Of a stretch of DNA of 64,000 nucleotides, positions 24,579-32,245 are shown piece after piece. Under the pieces are notes generated by a model. It saw only the letters and a list, made by a program, of their open reading frames with translations. It was not told the DNA's origin and did not search any database. The stretch is from NCBI GenBank assembly GCA_913778145.1, contig CAJYVI010000046.1:1-64000 (forward strand), given 5' to 3'. The translations under genes and the position numbers were made by a program. The DNA is from an uncultured Pseudocitrobacter sp. (GTDB taxonomy: Bacteria; Pseudomonadota; Gammaproteobacteria; Enterobacterales; Enterobacteriaceae). How positions within the stretch are numbered: the stretch's first letter is position 1; every line of letters starts with the position of its first letter.

Positions 24579-24648
24579 ATAAAAAGCAATTTAAAACACA
24601 GCTTAATCGCTGGGGATATCCACAACCAAATTTCACACAGGCGAGACG

Positions 24649-24756
24649 ATGACATTAATCAAAGACAGCAATGCATATAAATCCGCCCTGCTCTATGCAT
24701 CATTCGGGCAGACCGTTATCGCTAACCTTTATCTGCGCAAAGCGTATGGGAGATAA
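24649..24756 (+). CDS. Very small phage protein (35 aa)
   Basis: ATG 24649 opens a 35-residue protein, MTLIKDSNAYKSALLYASFG and onward to LRKAYGR, ending at 24756. It lies 2 bases before the next gene. Similar mini-proteins occur in other enteric prophages. Unknown function. Confidence 0.6.
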   Translation: MTLIKDSNAYKSALLYASFGQTVIANLYLRKAYGR

Positions 24757-24758
24757 CC

Positions 24759-24953
24759 ATGTTAAGCAGGGACAGTTCTCTTAAAACAGCAATGAATGCG
24801 GCTGAAAGTCTTTATCAACTTATTGAGCTAATTAACGCAAACATCAAAGACATGAGTACCGAGCAAATAACTCCACTGACTGCTCTCTGCCTTAGCCTGT
24901 CAGTTGAGATTTCTATTTGGATGGATGCGGAGTTTGAACGCCGTGAAGAATAA
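24759..24953 (+). CDS. Small helical phage protein (4)
   Basis: This 64-residue protein, MLSRDSSLKTAMNAAESLYQ, has two helices joined by a short turn (DMSTEQIT). It resembles the three similar proteins upstream. Its stop is overlapped by the next gene. Unknown function. Confidence 0.5.
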   Translation: MLSRDSSLKTAMNAAESLYQLIELINANIKDMSTEQITPLTALCLSLSVEISIWMDAEFERREE

Positions 24954-25314
24954 CACTATTGATATCTACCGCCGCCGTATCGCTATTGCAGCGTTACATC
25001 GCATGAAGCGTAAAACTGGTGGTTATTGTCTGATTATTAATTTACCAAACGACGAAATCCAGACGATAGCCATCAATGAAGATGCAGTTAAGAAGCTGCT
25101 TATTAAATTCGAAAAACAGGTCTCATCTGAATTCGGAAAAGAATCTGGTGAGTTTATCAGAAAAACTTATGCAAACAGTCTCGATATAAACGGGCATACA
25201 GAGTATCTGACTGAAACCGGAAAGTTAATTATTGATGAGTTGTTCTCAGAAGTGGAAGCGTACGCAAAATCTCAATATAAGCGAGGTGCAGTGAAATGGC
25301 TCGACAGCAAATGA
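24943..25314 (+). CDS. Hypothetical phage protein
   Basis: This protein of about 123 residues has its start probably at GTG 24943 (VKNNTIDIYRRRIAIAALHR), with GGAG ten bases upstream. An ATG at 24925 is the alternative. It is charged, helical in the C-terminal half, and overlaps the preceding and following genes. No family recognised. Confidence 0.5.
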   Translation: MKNNTIDIYRRRIAIAALHRMKRKTGGYCLIINLPNDEIQTIAINEDAVKKLLIKFEKQVSSEFGKESGEFIRKTYANSLDINGHTEYLTETGKLIIDELFSEVEAYAKSQYKRGAVKWLDSK

Positions 25315-25529
25315 TTATGTACAAGGGGCTCGAAATGCCCCCCCCTGTATTAAATATTGACCTGCATGTTTCCCCTGAGTTTACAGGTCGAGTGGTTCTT
25401 TATATCGAAAAAGGCCATGTCAAATGTGATCGCCGCCTTTTGGACGATGAACATATTTGTGCAATAGACACGTTCATTGAATTAGCTCGGGAAGCTGGGC
25501 TTCGAATTGAGGAAACTTTAAATGCCTGA
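25296..25529 (+). CDS. Small phage protein
   Basis: This 77-residue protein, MARQQMIMYKGLEMPPPVLN, contains an eight-C tract at 25338-25345 that keeps the frame open. The middle shows alternating strands (SPEFTGRVVLYIEKGHVKCD). It overlaps both neighbours. Unknown function. Confidence 0.55.
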   Translation: MARQQMIMYKGLEMPPPVLNIDLHVSPEFTGRVVLYIEKGHVKCDRRLLDDEHICAIDTFIELAREAGLRIEETLNA

Positions 25530-25938
25530 TAATCGTACTGCGAGCGCCATTGATATGGCATTGCAGAAACACCATACGCCAGTGGGCAACTTATTCGTTG
25601 CTATACGACACGGACGCATGAAGCGCTGCTTTAGTCGCGACACAGCAATCCGCTACCTGGCGTTCTTCATGACTACGCACGCCTTCGAAGTATCAGGGTT
25701 CCGCTGCCGCCATCCTGATGTAAAGGTCTGCCACCCTGAGCATGGTGAAGTATGGCAACGCGGTGGCGTCACCAAAGAATATCACCTTGCCCACCAGCGT
25801 TGCGTTCGCCGTCTGCGTCGCATCCTCGCCCGTAAGCGCGAAATGGAAAAATGGTGTGAGAAATGGGACGCCATGCACGACCGCTACGTGAAAGAGATGA
25901 ACACGCTGAAATCCAGCAAGCCGGAGGGGATCCAATGA
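25522..25938 (+). CDS. Phage protein rich in Cys/His/Arg
   Basis: This 138-residue protein starts at ATG 25522 within the preceding gene end. A basic N-terminal half with RHPDVKVCHPEHGEV contains Cys and His that could bind metal. An arginine-rich helix, RRLRRILARKREMEKWCEKW, follows. A DNA- or RNA-binding role is possible. Unknown family. Confidence 0.5.
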   Translation: MPDNRTASAIDMALQKHHTPVGNLFVAIRHGRMKRCFSRDTAIRYLAFFMTTHAFEVSGFRCRHPDVKVCHPEHGEVWQRGGVTKEYHLAHQRCVRRLRRILARKREMEKWCEKWDAMHDRYVKEMNTLKSSKPEGIQ

Positions 25939-26513
25939 GTAGCAACTACGACATGCCAGAAGCTACGCCAAACGGTATCAAAATCGGGAACCGTGTAATT
26001 GGCTGGTCTGGTGCGGTTAAACAGTTCGATGGTTCGCGCTTTGACTCTCGTCCATCTGGAGGGATGCGTTGGTTAGCCTGCATTCTGGATGCCGAGACTT
26101 CTGGCTGGGTGATTTTGGGCGTCAAGAAGGATCTCATCCTGTGGCGTTGGCTGGTGGCAACAGTTTTCCTCAACGAGGAGCGGGATAAGAACGGCACTGT
26201 TGAAGTGCCTAATGAAGAAGGGAGTGTTGATATTGCGGTGGTCTATTCAGGTAAATGCGGGGACATGAGTATTTATCCTGGCCCGCTGCGCTTTTCTCTC
26301 GCCAACCACGTGGAAAGTATCGCCATTGAGAAATACGGCATTGATGAGGGATCCACGCTGGCTCTGCGAATGTATCAAGACATGGTTATCGCGGATCCAG
26401 AATGCGGTTTCAGAATGTCGGCCTTCGGTCGAAAAGGTCTTGAGATGCTCCACGATGACTACATCGGAATGATTAACACCAGCGGCACGCCAGACATGCC
26501 GGTTATGCACTGA
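25935..26513 (+). CDS. Hypothetical phage protein
   Basis: This 192-residue protein starts at ATG 25935 behind GGAGGGG and overlaps the preceding stop (ATGA). It begins MSSNYDMPEATPNGIKIGNR and is acidic overall, with a GWSGAVKQFDGSRFDSR segment. No domain recognised. It lies within the rightward operon. Confidence 0.55.
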   Translation: MSSNYDMPEATPNGIKIGNRVIGWSGAVKQFDGSRFDSRPSGGMRWLACILDAETSGWVILGVKKDLILWRWLVATVFLNEERDKNGTVEVPNEEGSVDIAVVYSGKCGDMSIYPGPLRFSLANHVESIAIEKYGIDEGSTLALRMYQDMVIADPECGFRMSAFGRKGLEMLHDDYIGMINTSGTPDMPVMH

Positions 26514-26521
26514 GGATAATA

Positions 26522-27280
26522 ATGATGAATAACCAACTGATGACATTCAACTCTGTGGATCTCGGCATTTCCCTGAGCGGGATGCTTTACTAGGGCAAAC
26601 CAGTCTTTGATGCCGTTGAACTGGCTAAATCCCTCGGTTATGCAGATCCACACCAGGCACTTAGAAATCACTGTAAGTCATTGATTAGACTTAATTCCGT
26701 TGAATCGACGGAATCGGGATTTGGATTCCGCCCTAAAGGCATTCAACTTGCTCCCGAATCCGATGTTTATCGTCTTATTCTACGCAGCCAGCTTCCTTCC
26801 GCTGAGCGAGTTCAGGATTGGGTCTGCGAAGACGTTTTGCCATCGATTCGTGAAACTGGCAGCTATGGATATCAACGCCAAAAATCTCAGGCAGAGATCA
26901 TTGCAGAAATGGCGCTTCTGAATGTTGAGCAGGAGCGCCGCCTTAATCACGTTGAAGATAAAGTCGAGGAAGTCTCTGAGACTATCGAGAACATCAAGCG
27001 TGGATCTGTCCCTGCCGGCTGGTCTGGTTATTCTGTTCTGAAAATCAAGTCGGGCATGACGCCACCTAAATGCAAAACACTGGTTCAGGCGTATGGGGTT
27101 CCTACAGACACAATCACCATGTTAACCCCTGACGGACAACCCCGCCCGATGGCTATCGTTCTCGACGCTGAGTTTATGGCAGCGTTCCGCCAGATGATGT
27201 CAGAGGCTGAACCGCGCGGCACCCGCTGGTATCACCCTAAGATGGGCCTGTTCCAGGCAATCGGATGGGGAGAGAAATAA
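26522..27280 (+). pseudogene. Bro-N/antirepressor-type gene with in-frame amber stop
   Basis: ATG 26522 or 26525 opens MNNQLMTFNSVDLGISLSGM, then TAG at 26591-26593. The same frame continues after the stop with GKPVFDAVELAKSLGYADPH and on to WGEK at 27277, for about 250 residues in total. The first part has the layout of a BRO-N DNA-binding domain, and a C-terminal part follows a helical linker. Without read-through only about 23 residues are made. No good internal start is visible. The next gene overlaps the end. Confidence 0.65.
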
Positions 27281-27618
27281 TGACTGTCATTACTCAAAAT
27301 TTTCGTCTGAATGCCCTGGCTAATCAGTACGCCGCTGCGCTCTACAACCACATTTCCGCCACCAGCGGTAATCACTTCATGATTAATGCCAATGGTCAGC
27401 CGATACAGGTCAACATCATCGGCGGAATCAAAGGCGTCAGAGACTTAATTGATGGTTATGCGCTGGAAGCGCTAAGAGACAACTACCAGCATTGGGAAAA
27501 CCTCGGAATCCAGTTATTGAGTAAATGCGTTCAGGACGGCGAGCTGACGCCAAGTGGGCACGAAATCTGGCAAAGCATGGTTAATGACATGGGTAACACG
27601 GTGGCGGGCAGAAAATGA
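27280..27618 (+). CDS. Hypothetical phage protein
   Basis: This 112-residue protein starts at ATG 27280, overlapping the stop of the antirepressor-type gene (TAATG). It begins MTVITQNFRLNALANQYAAA and is mostly helical with a short glycine-rich turn (IGGIKGVRDLID). Unknown function. Confidence 0.5.
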   Translation: MTVITQNFRLNALANQYAAALYNHISATSGNHFMINANGQPIQVNIIGGIKGVRDLIDGYALEALRDNYQHWENLGIQLLSKCVQDGELTPSGHEIWQSMVNDMGNTVAGRK

Positions 27619-27740
27619 AAACAATGTATGTGCGCTCCCTGTGGGCGCTGTTCTTCTCGGTTCTGATTGGTGCTGGCCTGACAGCCGGTGCAATGGGTTT
27701 TATTGGCGTGATGCAGATATTAGCGGAGGTATTGCGGTGA
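27615..27740 (+). CDS. Small single-pass membrane protein (41 aa)
   Basis: ATG 27615 overlaps the previous stop and encodes 41 residues, with a hydrophobic segment LWALFFSVLIGAGLTAGAMG. It ends with TGA 27738-27740, overlapped by the next gene (GTGA). Probably an inner-membrane microprotein. Confidence 0.6.
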   Translation: MKTMYVRSLWALFFSVLIGAGLTAGAMGFIGVMQILAEVLR

Positions 27741-27946
27741 AGGAAATTACAGCCTCAGAAATTGCCGAGGCATTTCGATTGCTACACCTGCCGCCTGATG
27801 CAAACAGCGTCCGCATCGTAACCGGGCACCTGATGATTTGGCTGGGCTACTGGAACCACCAGCAGAAAAAGCAGATCCGCAAAAAATTGAAAGCCAGCGT
27901 TATGGTCCACGTTCTCACTCAAAGCCGGGGGGGGGGTAACACCTGA
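27737..27946 (+). CDS. Small phage protein with poly-G tract near its end
   Basis: GTG 27737 opens a 69-residue protein, VKEITASEIAEAFRLLHLPP, ending at TGA 27944-27946. A ten-G tract at 27927-27936 lies just before the stop, so slippage would change the last residues and the overlap with the next start. It is helical and basic at the end. Unknown function. Confidence 0.5.
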   Translation: MKEITASEIAEAFRLLHLPPDANSVRIVTGHLMIWLGYWNHQQKKQIRKKLKASVMVHVLTQSRGGGNT

Positions 27947-28170
27947 TGAAAACAGAATATGAAGATAAAGGCGCAGTAGCCACACTGACCATCACCAGCA
28001 CCGTGTTTGAGTTTCGCCGCCATGTGCGCCTCGTTGATACCGTGCTGATGTGTACTCCAGGCGTTATTGCAAATTGTCGCGGTTTCTTCCTGATGAAAAC
28101 TGTTATTTCTGGCCGCTCCAAAGAAATGCTGCGAGCCAACAAAACAGCAATGCGCGAGGTGGCACGATGA
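27946..28170 (+). CDS. Small phage protein
   Basis: This 74-residue protein, MKTEYEDKGAVATLTITSTV, starts at the last base of the preceding stop (TGATG). It shows beta-strand-like alternation and a CRGFFLMKTVISGRSKEML segment. Unknown function. Confidence 0.45.
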   Translation: MKTEYEDKGAVATLTITSTVFEFRRHVRLVDTVLMCTPGVIANCRGFFLMKTVISGRSKEMLRANKTAMREVAR

Positions 28171-28622
28171 GCAAAATCCCAAACCCTGTGGTGATCATCC
28201 ATAAAAGAGAAAATGACGATACATACGTGGTGGCCATTACCAGCGGCAGCGACGATTACCGCCATGCCATTCTGATGGCATCAATGGAACCGGATATGGT
28301 CGGTGATGACTTCGATACCTGGAGTAAAACCGGGTACTACATGGCGGCGGAGATCGAGCGGTTACGCCAGCAGCTTATAGCACCGTTGAGTATCGGCGAA
28401 TTGTTGCAACGTCTGGAATCACAAACTTATGGGAAATGGGTACAGGCCGATAGCAGCGAGGATAAACAGCTAACCATCACCCTACCCGATATCAGCTCAA
28501 AAGCGTTCTGGAGCGGTACCGGAAAGAGTGAAACCTTTCATCCTGAGACCTATAAGCGCTGGGTTAAAGAGGCAATTGAGCGTGCATGCGCCATCACAGG
28601 CATTGAGGTGAAGGTGAAATAA
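28167..28622 (+). CDS. Hypothetical phage protein
   Basis: This 151-residue protein starts at ATG 28167 (MSKIPNPVVIIHKRENDDTY), inside the previous gene's end. An acidic middle and a helical tail (ERLRQQLIAPLSIGELLQRL) are visible. No family recognised. Part of the same overlapping rightward operon. Confidence 0.5.
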   Translation: MSKIPNPVVIIHKRENDDTYVVAITSGSDDYRHAILMASMEPDMVGDDFDTWSKTGYYMAAEIERLRQQLIAPLSIGELLQRLESQTYGKWVQADSSEDKQLTITLPDISSKAFWSGTGKSETFHPETYKRWVKEAIERACAITGIEVKVK

Positions 28623-28936
28623 TGAAATATACAGAGCCAGAAATGACCGAAAGCGGATGCGTCCAGTTTCGCCACTATATCGTTACTGCTCATGCCATTG
28701 ACCGCTATATCGAGCGCATTGGTGGTGACGTCGGAAATCTGATTTACGACCTCACTGATGCCTGGGTATTTGATGTGGGAAGAAAAAATGTATCACGCCC
28801 AATATGCGCATCTGTCGCACGCCTCGAACGCGAAGGTGGTTATGGGTTGCGAAACGGTAACGCAATTTTCATGGTAAGACCCTGCGATCGTCGGCATGTA
28901 ATCGTGACAACGCTATCAGCGGAAGGGAGCAAATGA
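28622..28936 (+). CDS. Hypothetical phage protein
   Basis: This 104-residue protein, MKYTEPEMTESGCVQFRHYI, overlaps its neighbours. The N-terminal half contains TAHAIDRYIERIGGDVGNLI, which looks like a folded helical domain. Unknown function. Confidence 0.5.
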   Translation: MKYTEPEMTESGCVQFRHYIVTAHAIDRYIERIGGDVGNLIYDLTDAWVFDVGRKNVSRPICASVARLEREGGYGLRNGNAIFMVRPCDRRHVIVTTLSAEGSK

Positions 28937-29079
28937 ATAAAGCATTTGAAATGTGGGTTCGCGGGCGGTACGGGAACCGGTACGACCTGACGCGAGATGC
29001 TGAAGGATTTTACTGCCGCGAAGTGGTGAAGCGAATGTTTAGCGTGTGGTGCCACTGCCGTGGTCTGAGTGTTGTGTGA
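28933..29079 (+). CDS. Small phage protein (48 aa)
   Basis: ATG 28933 opens MNKAFEMWVRGRYGNRYDLT, 48 residues ending at TGA 29077. Closely similar short basic aromatic proteins occur in many enteric prophages. Role unknown. Confidence 0.6.
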   Translation: MNKAFEMWVRGRYGNRYDLTRDAEGFYCREVVKRMFSVWCHCRGLSVV

Positions 29080-29086
29080 GGTGGAT

Positions 29087-29338
29087 ATGAATACTATGTT
29101 TTTGCTAATGGCGGAGTTTGAAACCTCAACGATCCCACTGGCTGATATATCTGAGCGTTATCTCGGAATGAAACCTGCCACAGCGGATAAAAAGGCGGGA
29201 TGCGGTGACCTACCCTTGCCAACATTTCGCATTGGCGATAGCCAGAAGTCTCCGCGCATGGTCCATGTCAGTGACCTGGCAGAATTTATCGACAAAAAAA
29301 GGAAAGAGGCGAAAGAAGAGCTTAAAAGGGTGCGGTAA
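29087..29338 (+). CDS. PrtN-like protein, possible excisionase
   Basis: This 83-residue protein starts at ATG 29087 behind GAGGTGG. It begins MNTMFLLMAEFETSTIPLAD, followed by ISERYLGMKPATADKKAGCG and a basic C-terminal helix (DKKRKEAKEELKRVR). That is the layout of the pyocin activator PrtN family. It sits next to the attachment site in dusA, where small HTH proteins of this kind are thought to act as recombination directionality factors. The excisionase role is inferred from position. Confidence 0.7.
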   Translation: MNTMFLLMAEFETSTIPLADISERYLGMKPATADKKAGCGDLPLPTFRIGDSQKSPRMVHVSDLAEFIDKKRKEAKEELKRVR

Positions 29339-29350
29339 TTTCTTTTATTC

Positions 29351-29369
29351 AGCACCCCTATAGCACCCC
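29351..29369. repeat. Direct repeats beside attachment site
   Basis: AGCACCCC occurs at 29351-29358 and 29362-29369, 11 bases apart, about one helical turn. They lie between the PrtN-like gene and the dusA junction and could be arm-type binding sites for integrase or excisionase. Confidence 0.45.
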
Positions 29370-29392
29370 ATAAAAACGTAACTATTTGATTT

Positions 29393-29473
29393 TTATTTAT
29401 AGTAAATCCAATCGAGCATCGGCGCGATGGAGAAACGGTGTGCAGGGAAAACAGTGGACGAAGATTCTGGCAT
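29393..29473 (-). pseudogene. dusA: 5' remnant of dusA carrying the prophage junction
   Basis: On the minus strand ATG 29473 encodes MPESSSTVFPAHRFSIAPML and DW, then runs into phage DNA and stops at TAA 29393-29395. The residues HRFSIAPMLDW match the conserved DusA start, which in E. coli reads GRFSVAPMLDW. The native frame is lost after TGG at 29408, so the crossover lies in or just after this motif. DusA makes dihydrouridine at tRNA position 20. The rest of the gene should adjoin the far end of the prophage outside the window, possibly with a phage-supplied start. Confidence 0.85.
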
Positions 29474-29574
29474 GGCGATTTATTAAGCATTCTGAAAAAG
29501 GGGCGCTACTATAGCACAAAGCAAAAGCGGTGGGGCAAGGATGCGATGGGGTATCGGCGGTGGGTGCCGTGAAT

Positions 29575-29690
29575 CGCCCGGGGCGCTGCGCTTGCCGGGC
29601 CTACGGTGGCTGAGGTGCGGCTGGCTGCCCGGGCCTACAAATGGTATGCACCGGGTAGGCCGGATAAGCGTAGCGCATCCGGCAACAGGC
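29575..29690. repeat. REP/BIME elements
   Basis: Palindromic units with GCTGCGCTTGCCGGGCCTAC and GTAGGCCGGATAAGCGTAGC are typical enteric REP sequences. They lie between the dusA remnant and the TraF-like gene and may act as a transcription or gyrase element. Confidence 0.75.
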
Positions 29691-31001
29691 TCAGAACGTG
29701 ACGCTTAACTGCGCGCCAGCCCCCCAGGTTTCATCTTCGCCAACCAGCCCCATCAGATCGACATGCACGCGGTTAAACGGCGCAAAACCGACACCGCCGG
29801 TGAAGACGTTACTGTCGTTATTCTTCACGTCCGCGCGATAACCGGCACGCACGGCAAGCCAGTCCAGCGGGCGAACTTCTGCCCCGACGCCAACGTACTG
29901 GGAGTTATCCTCGCTTTTAAACCCTTTTGTTTCGGTCAAATCGCCATCGGCACTCACCGTCACCAAATCGTTATGCCACGCCACCCCAGCGGTCACCAGC
30001 GGGCGGATCTGGTAGGTGTCTTTATAATTGGTGGTCACGCCCGTTTCGCCGTTAGTGATAAAGACATCTTTGGTGTCGATATCCCTGGAAATCAGGTTTT
30101 GCCCGCTTACGCCCACCGTCCAGTTTTCACCAAAGTCAGCCGCAATACCGGCATCGACGTTGAAGCCAGTGTCATCGTTGCGGTAGCGGCTGCTGTTCCA
30201 GTCGCTGCTGTCATAGTTATAGATAGAGGTGGTGTAGTTATAGAGCCAGGTTTTTTGCAGCTTTGGCGTGATGCCGACCGAAACGGGCACATCGCCCAGC
30301 TCAAATTGCCGCGCCACCGCGACGCCATAGTCAGAGACAATTGCCACGCGGCCTGATGCAGTGGAATTAAGATGTTTGGTGATTTCATCCGAGCCCCCCA
30401 CTACGGCTTTTCCAGCCTCGGTAATCGCCGTCACCTGGCTGCCTTCGATGCCACGCAGATAATCGATATCGCCCTGATCGATAGCAGAACTCACCCGCCC
30501 ATGAGCATAGGCTTTGGTGACAAACGCCACCGACAGCACGTCGTTGGGAATACTGACCGCAATCCCTGCGCCCGCACTCGCGCGCGCGGTTTTGCCCTTC
30601 AGATAATCCAGCTCGCTCGCCAGATCGCCCGCCGCCCCCTGAAACTGCCCCAGCGTACCCTGTGGATCCAGCAAGATATCCTGCAAGGTTAAATCGTTAA
30701 GGACGCCGCGATAGTTATTAACTTTGTCGTTAATGTCGTCGATTTCATCCTGAAGATTGTCTTTGTCGGTGATTTGCGCCCCCACGGCAGGAAGAATCAC
30801 CGTAATATCATCGTCCGGTTTGGCTTTCGCCAGCAGAGCCGGGTTAATCAGCACGCCGCTACCATAATTCGCCGACGCCACGCCGGTGCCCCCCATCGCA
30901 TCATTTCGCGCTTCTGACCAGGTGTTGGCGGCTTGCGCCTGATTTGCCACAAACAAGGATGCCGTCAAAGGAATAAGCGAATATTTAATGTTTTTTTTCA
31001 C
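29691..31001 (-). CDS. TraF-like outer-membrane/periplasmic protein
   Basis: The protein has 436 residues. The start is probably GTG 31001, giving VKKNIKYSLIPLTASLFVAN with a signal peptide cleaved near QAQA. The mature protein has alternating strands, GMGGTGVASANYGSGVLINP-type signatures and ends in an aromatic QLSVTF, suggesting a beta-barrel. It matches proteins annotated as conjugal transfer TraF_2, usually not part of conjugation. It lies between dusA and zur here; function unknown. Confidence 0.65.
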   Translation of the reverse strand: MKKNIKYSLIPLTASLFVANQAQAANTWSEARNDAMGGTGVASANYGSGVLINPALLAKAKPDDDITVILPAVGAQITDKDNLQDEIDDINDKVNNYRGVLNDLTLQDILLDPQGTLGQFQGAAGDLASELDYLKGKTARASAGAGIAVSIPNDVLSVAFVTKAYAHGRVSSAIDQGDIDYLRGIEGSQVTAITEAGKAVVGGSDEITKHLNSTASGRVAIVSDYGVAVARQFELGDVPVSVGITPKLQKTWLYNYTTSIYNYDSSDWNSSRYRNDDTGFNVDAGIAADFGENWTVGVSGQNLISRDIDTKDVFITNGETGVTTNYKDTYQIRPLVTAGVAWHNDLVTVSADGDLTETKGFKSEDNSQYVGVGAEVRPLDWLAVRAGYRADVKNNDSNVFTGGVGFAPFNRVHVDLMGLVGEDETWGAGAQLSVTF

Positions 31002-31303
31002 AGTATTACCGTTTATTTGCAGGTGAAAACGCCCCATGCGGCTAATGCATAAGGGTGAACTATTGCTGTGAAAAAGCGGAATTAAGTGGATAAAAACAGG
31101 ATATATCAGGCGTTATGCCCTTTTGTTGTAGTTAGTATTTATAGATGAGCGGCACCGCGCTTCCCAGCATTTATGCCATTCAATCAGCCTAAAGGGTGTG
31201 GTTTAGGATTTACCTCAGGCTGGCGATTATTCAGACACTCGGTGTTTTTGCCATAACATGGTAAAGTAGAGGTCTATTTCCCCCCGTAGCGCGAGGACGC
31301 AAA

Positions 31304-31819
31304 ATGGATAAGACCACTTCGCAAGAGATGTTGGCGCAGGCTGAAAAGCTCTGTGCGCAGCGCGGTGTGCGCCTGACTCCGCAGCGTCTGGAAGTACTAC
31401 GTCTGATGAGCCTGCAACAGGGTGCAATCAGCGCATACGACCTTCTCGATTTGTTACGCGTGAAAGAGCCGCAGGCCAAGCCGCCTACCGTATACCGCGC
31501 TTTGGAATTCTTACTCGAGCAAGGGTTTGTGCATAAGGTGGAATCCACCAACAGCTATGTGCTGTGCCATCTTTTTGATCAACCTACGCATACATCGGCG
31601 ATGTTCATCTGCGATCGCTGCGGCGTGGTGAAGGAAGAGTGTGCGGAAGGCGTGGAAGATATTATGCATATGGTCGCGGCGCGTATGGGCTTTGCACTGC
31701 GTCATAATGTGATTGAAGCGCACGGCTTATGCGCAGAATGTGTGGAGGTAGAAGCGTGTCGTTCACACGAGCATTGCCACCACGACCACACGATTCAGAT
31801 AAAGAAAAAGGCACGGTAA
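31304..31819 (+). CDS. zur: Zinc uptake regulator Zur
   Basis: This 171-residue Fur-family repressor is nearly identical in layout to E. coli Zur. A winged helix with RLTPQRLEVLRLMSLQQGAI is N-terminal. CDRCG near residue 103 and CAEC near residue 143 form the structural zinc site. A His-rich C-terminus (HEHCHHDH) follows. With zinc bound it represses zinc-uptake genes. It lies divergent from dusA in E. coli; the prophage and TraF-like gene now separate them. Confidence 0.97.
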   Translation: MDKTTSQEMLAQAEKLCAQRGVRLTPQRLEVLRLMSLQQGAISAYDLLDLLRVKEPQAKPPTVYRALEFLLEQGFVHKVESTNSYVLCHLFDQPTHTSAMFICDRCGVVKEECAEGVEDIMHMVAARMGFALRHNVIEAHGLCAECVEVEACRSHEHCHHDHTIQIKKKAR

Positions 31820-31898
31820 TTCGAGGGTTGGCACGTCCTTGTACCAGCGGGCAGGATACGCTTATTGAGGGGAGTTAAGCGTTACGCTGTTAGCGAGA

Positions 31899-32108
31899 CT
31901 ACCAACGGTAGTCGTTATGGGTTTCCCAATCGCTAACTTCTTTCTCTGCCTGGTCTTTAGCATATCCATAACGTTCCTGGATTTTACCGACCAGCTGATC
32001 GCGTTTACCTTCGATAACGGTCATGTCATCGTCGGTCAGTTTGCCCCATTTCTCTTTCGCTTTACCTTTGAACTGTTTCCAGTTACCGCTGAGTTCGTCT
32101 TTGTTCAT
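31899..32108 (-). CDS. yjbJ: CsbD-family stress protein YjbJ
   Basis: This 69-residue protein starts at ATG 32108 (MNKDELSGNWKQFKGKAKEK). It has the GKRDQLVGKIQERYGYAKDQ core of the CsbD family. It is highly abundant in E. coli and linked to the general stress response, with no known enzyme activity. It converges with zur. Confidence 0.95.
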   Translation of the reverse strand: MNKDELSGNWKQFKGKAKEKWGKLTDDDMTVIEGKRDQLVGKIQERYGYAKDQAEKEVSDWETHNDYRW

Positions 32109-32245
32109 CATCAGCTCCTTATCATTCGATCATGGATGAGATATCACTTCGTCCTTCGGCGTTCATTTCTGCTGAACGTGATAATAAGTGTAGAAGAGGA
32201 TATCGCTGACAATTCACTATTCAGAATCTTTAACCATCCACGTTG

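Noticed and set aside
25338-25345. Eight-C tract as a frameshift site
   Set aside because: The frame remains open through it and neighbouring overlaps fit, so there is no sign of disruption.
1-29473. Search for an integrase gene in the prophage
   Set aside because: No tyrosine or serine recombinase is visible in this part. It should lie beyond the left edge, so its absence is not evidence of a defective phage.
29158-29490. A 110-residue leftward frame across the dusA junction
   Set aside because: It is out of the DusA frame; the true DusA start is in another frame and ends at 29393.
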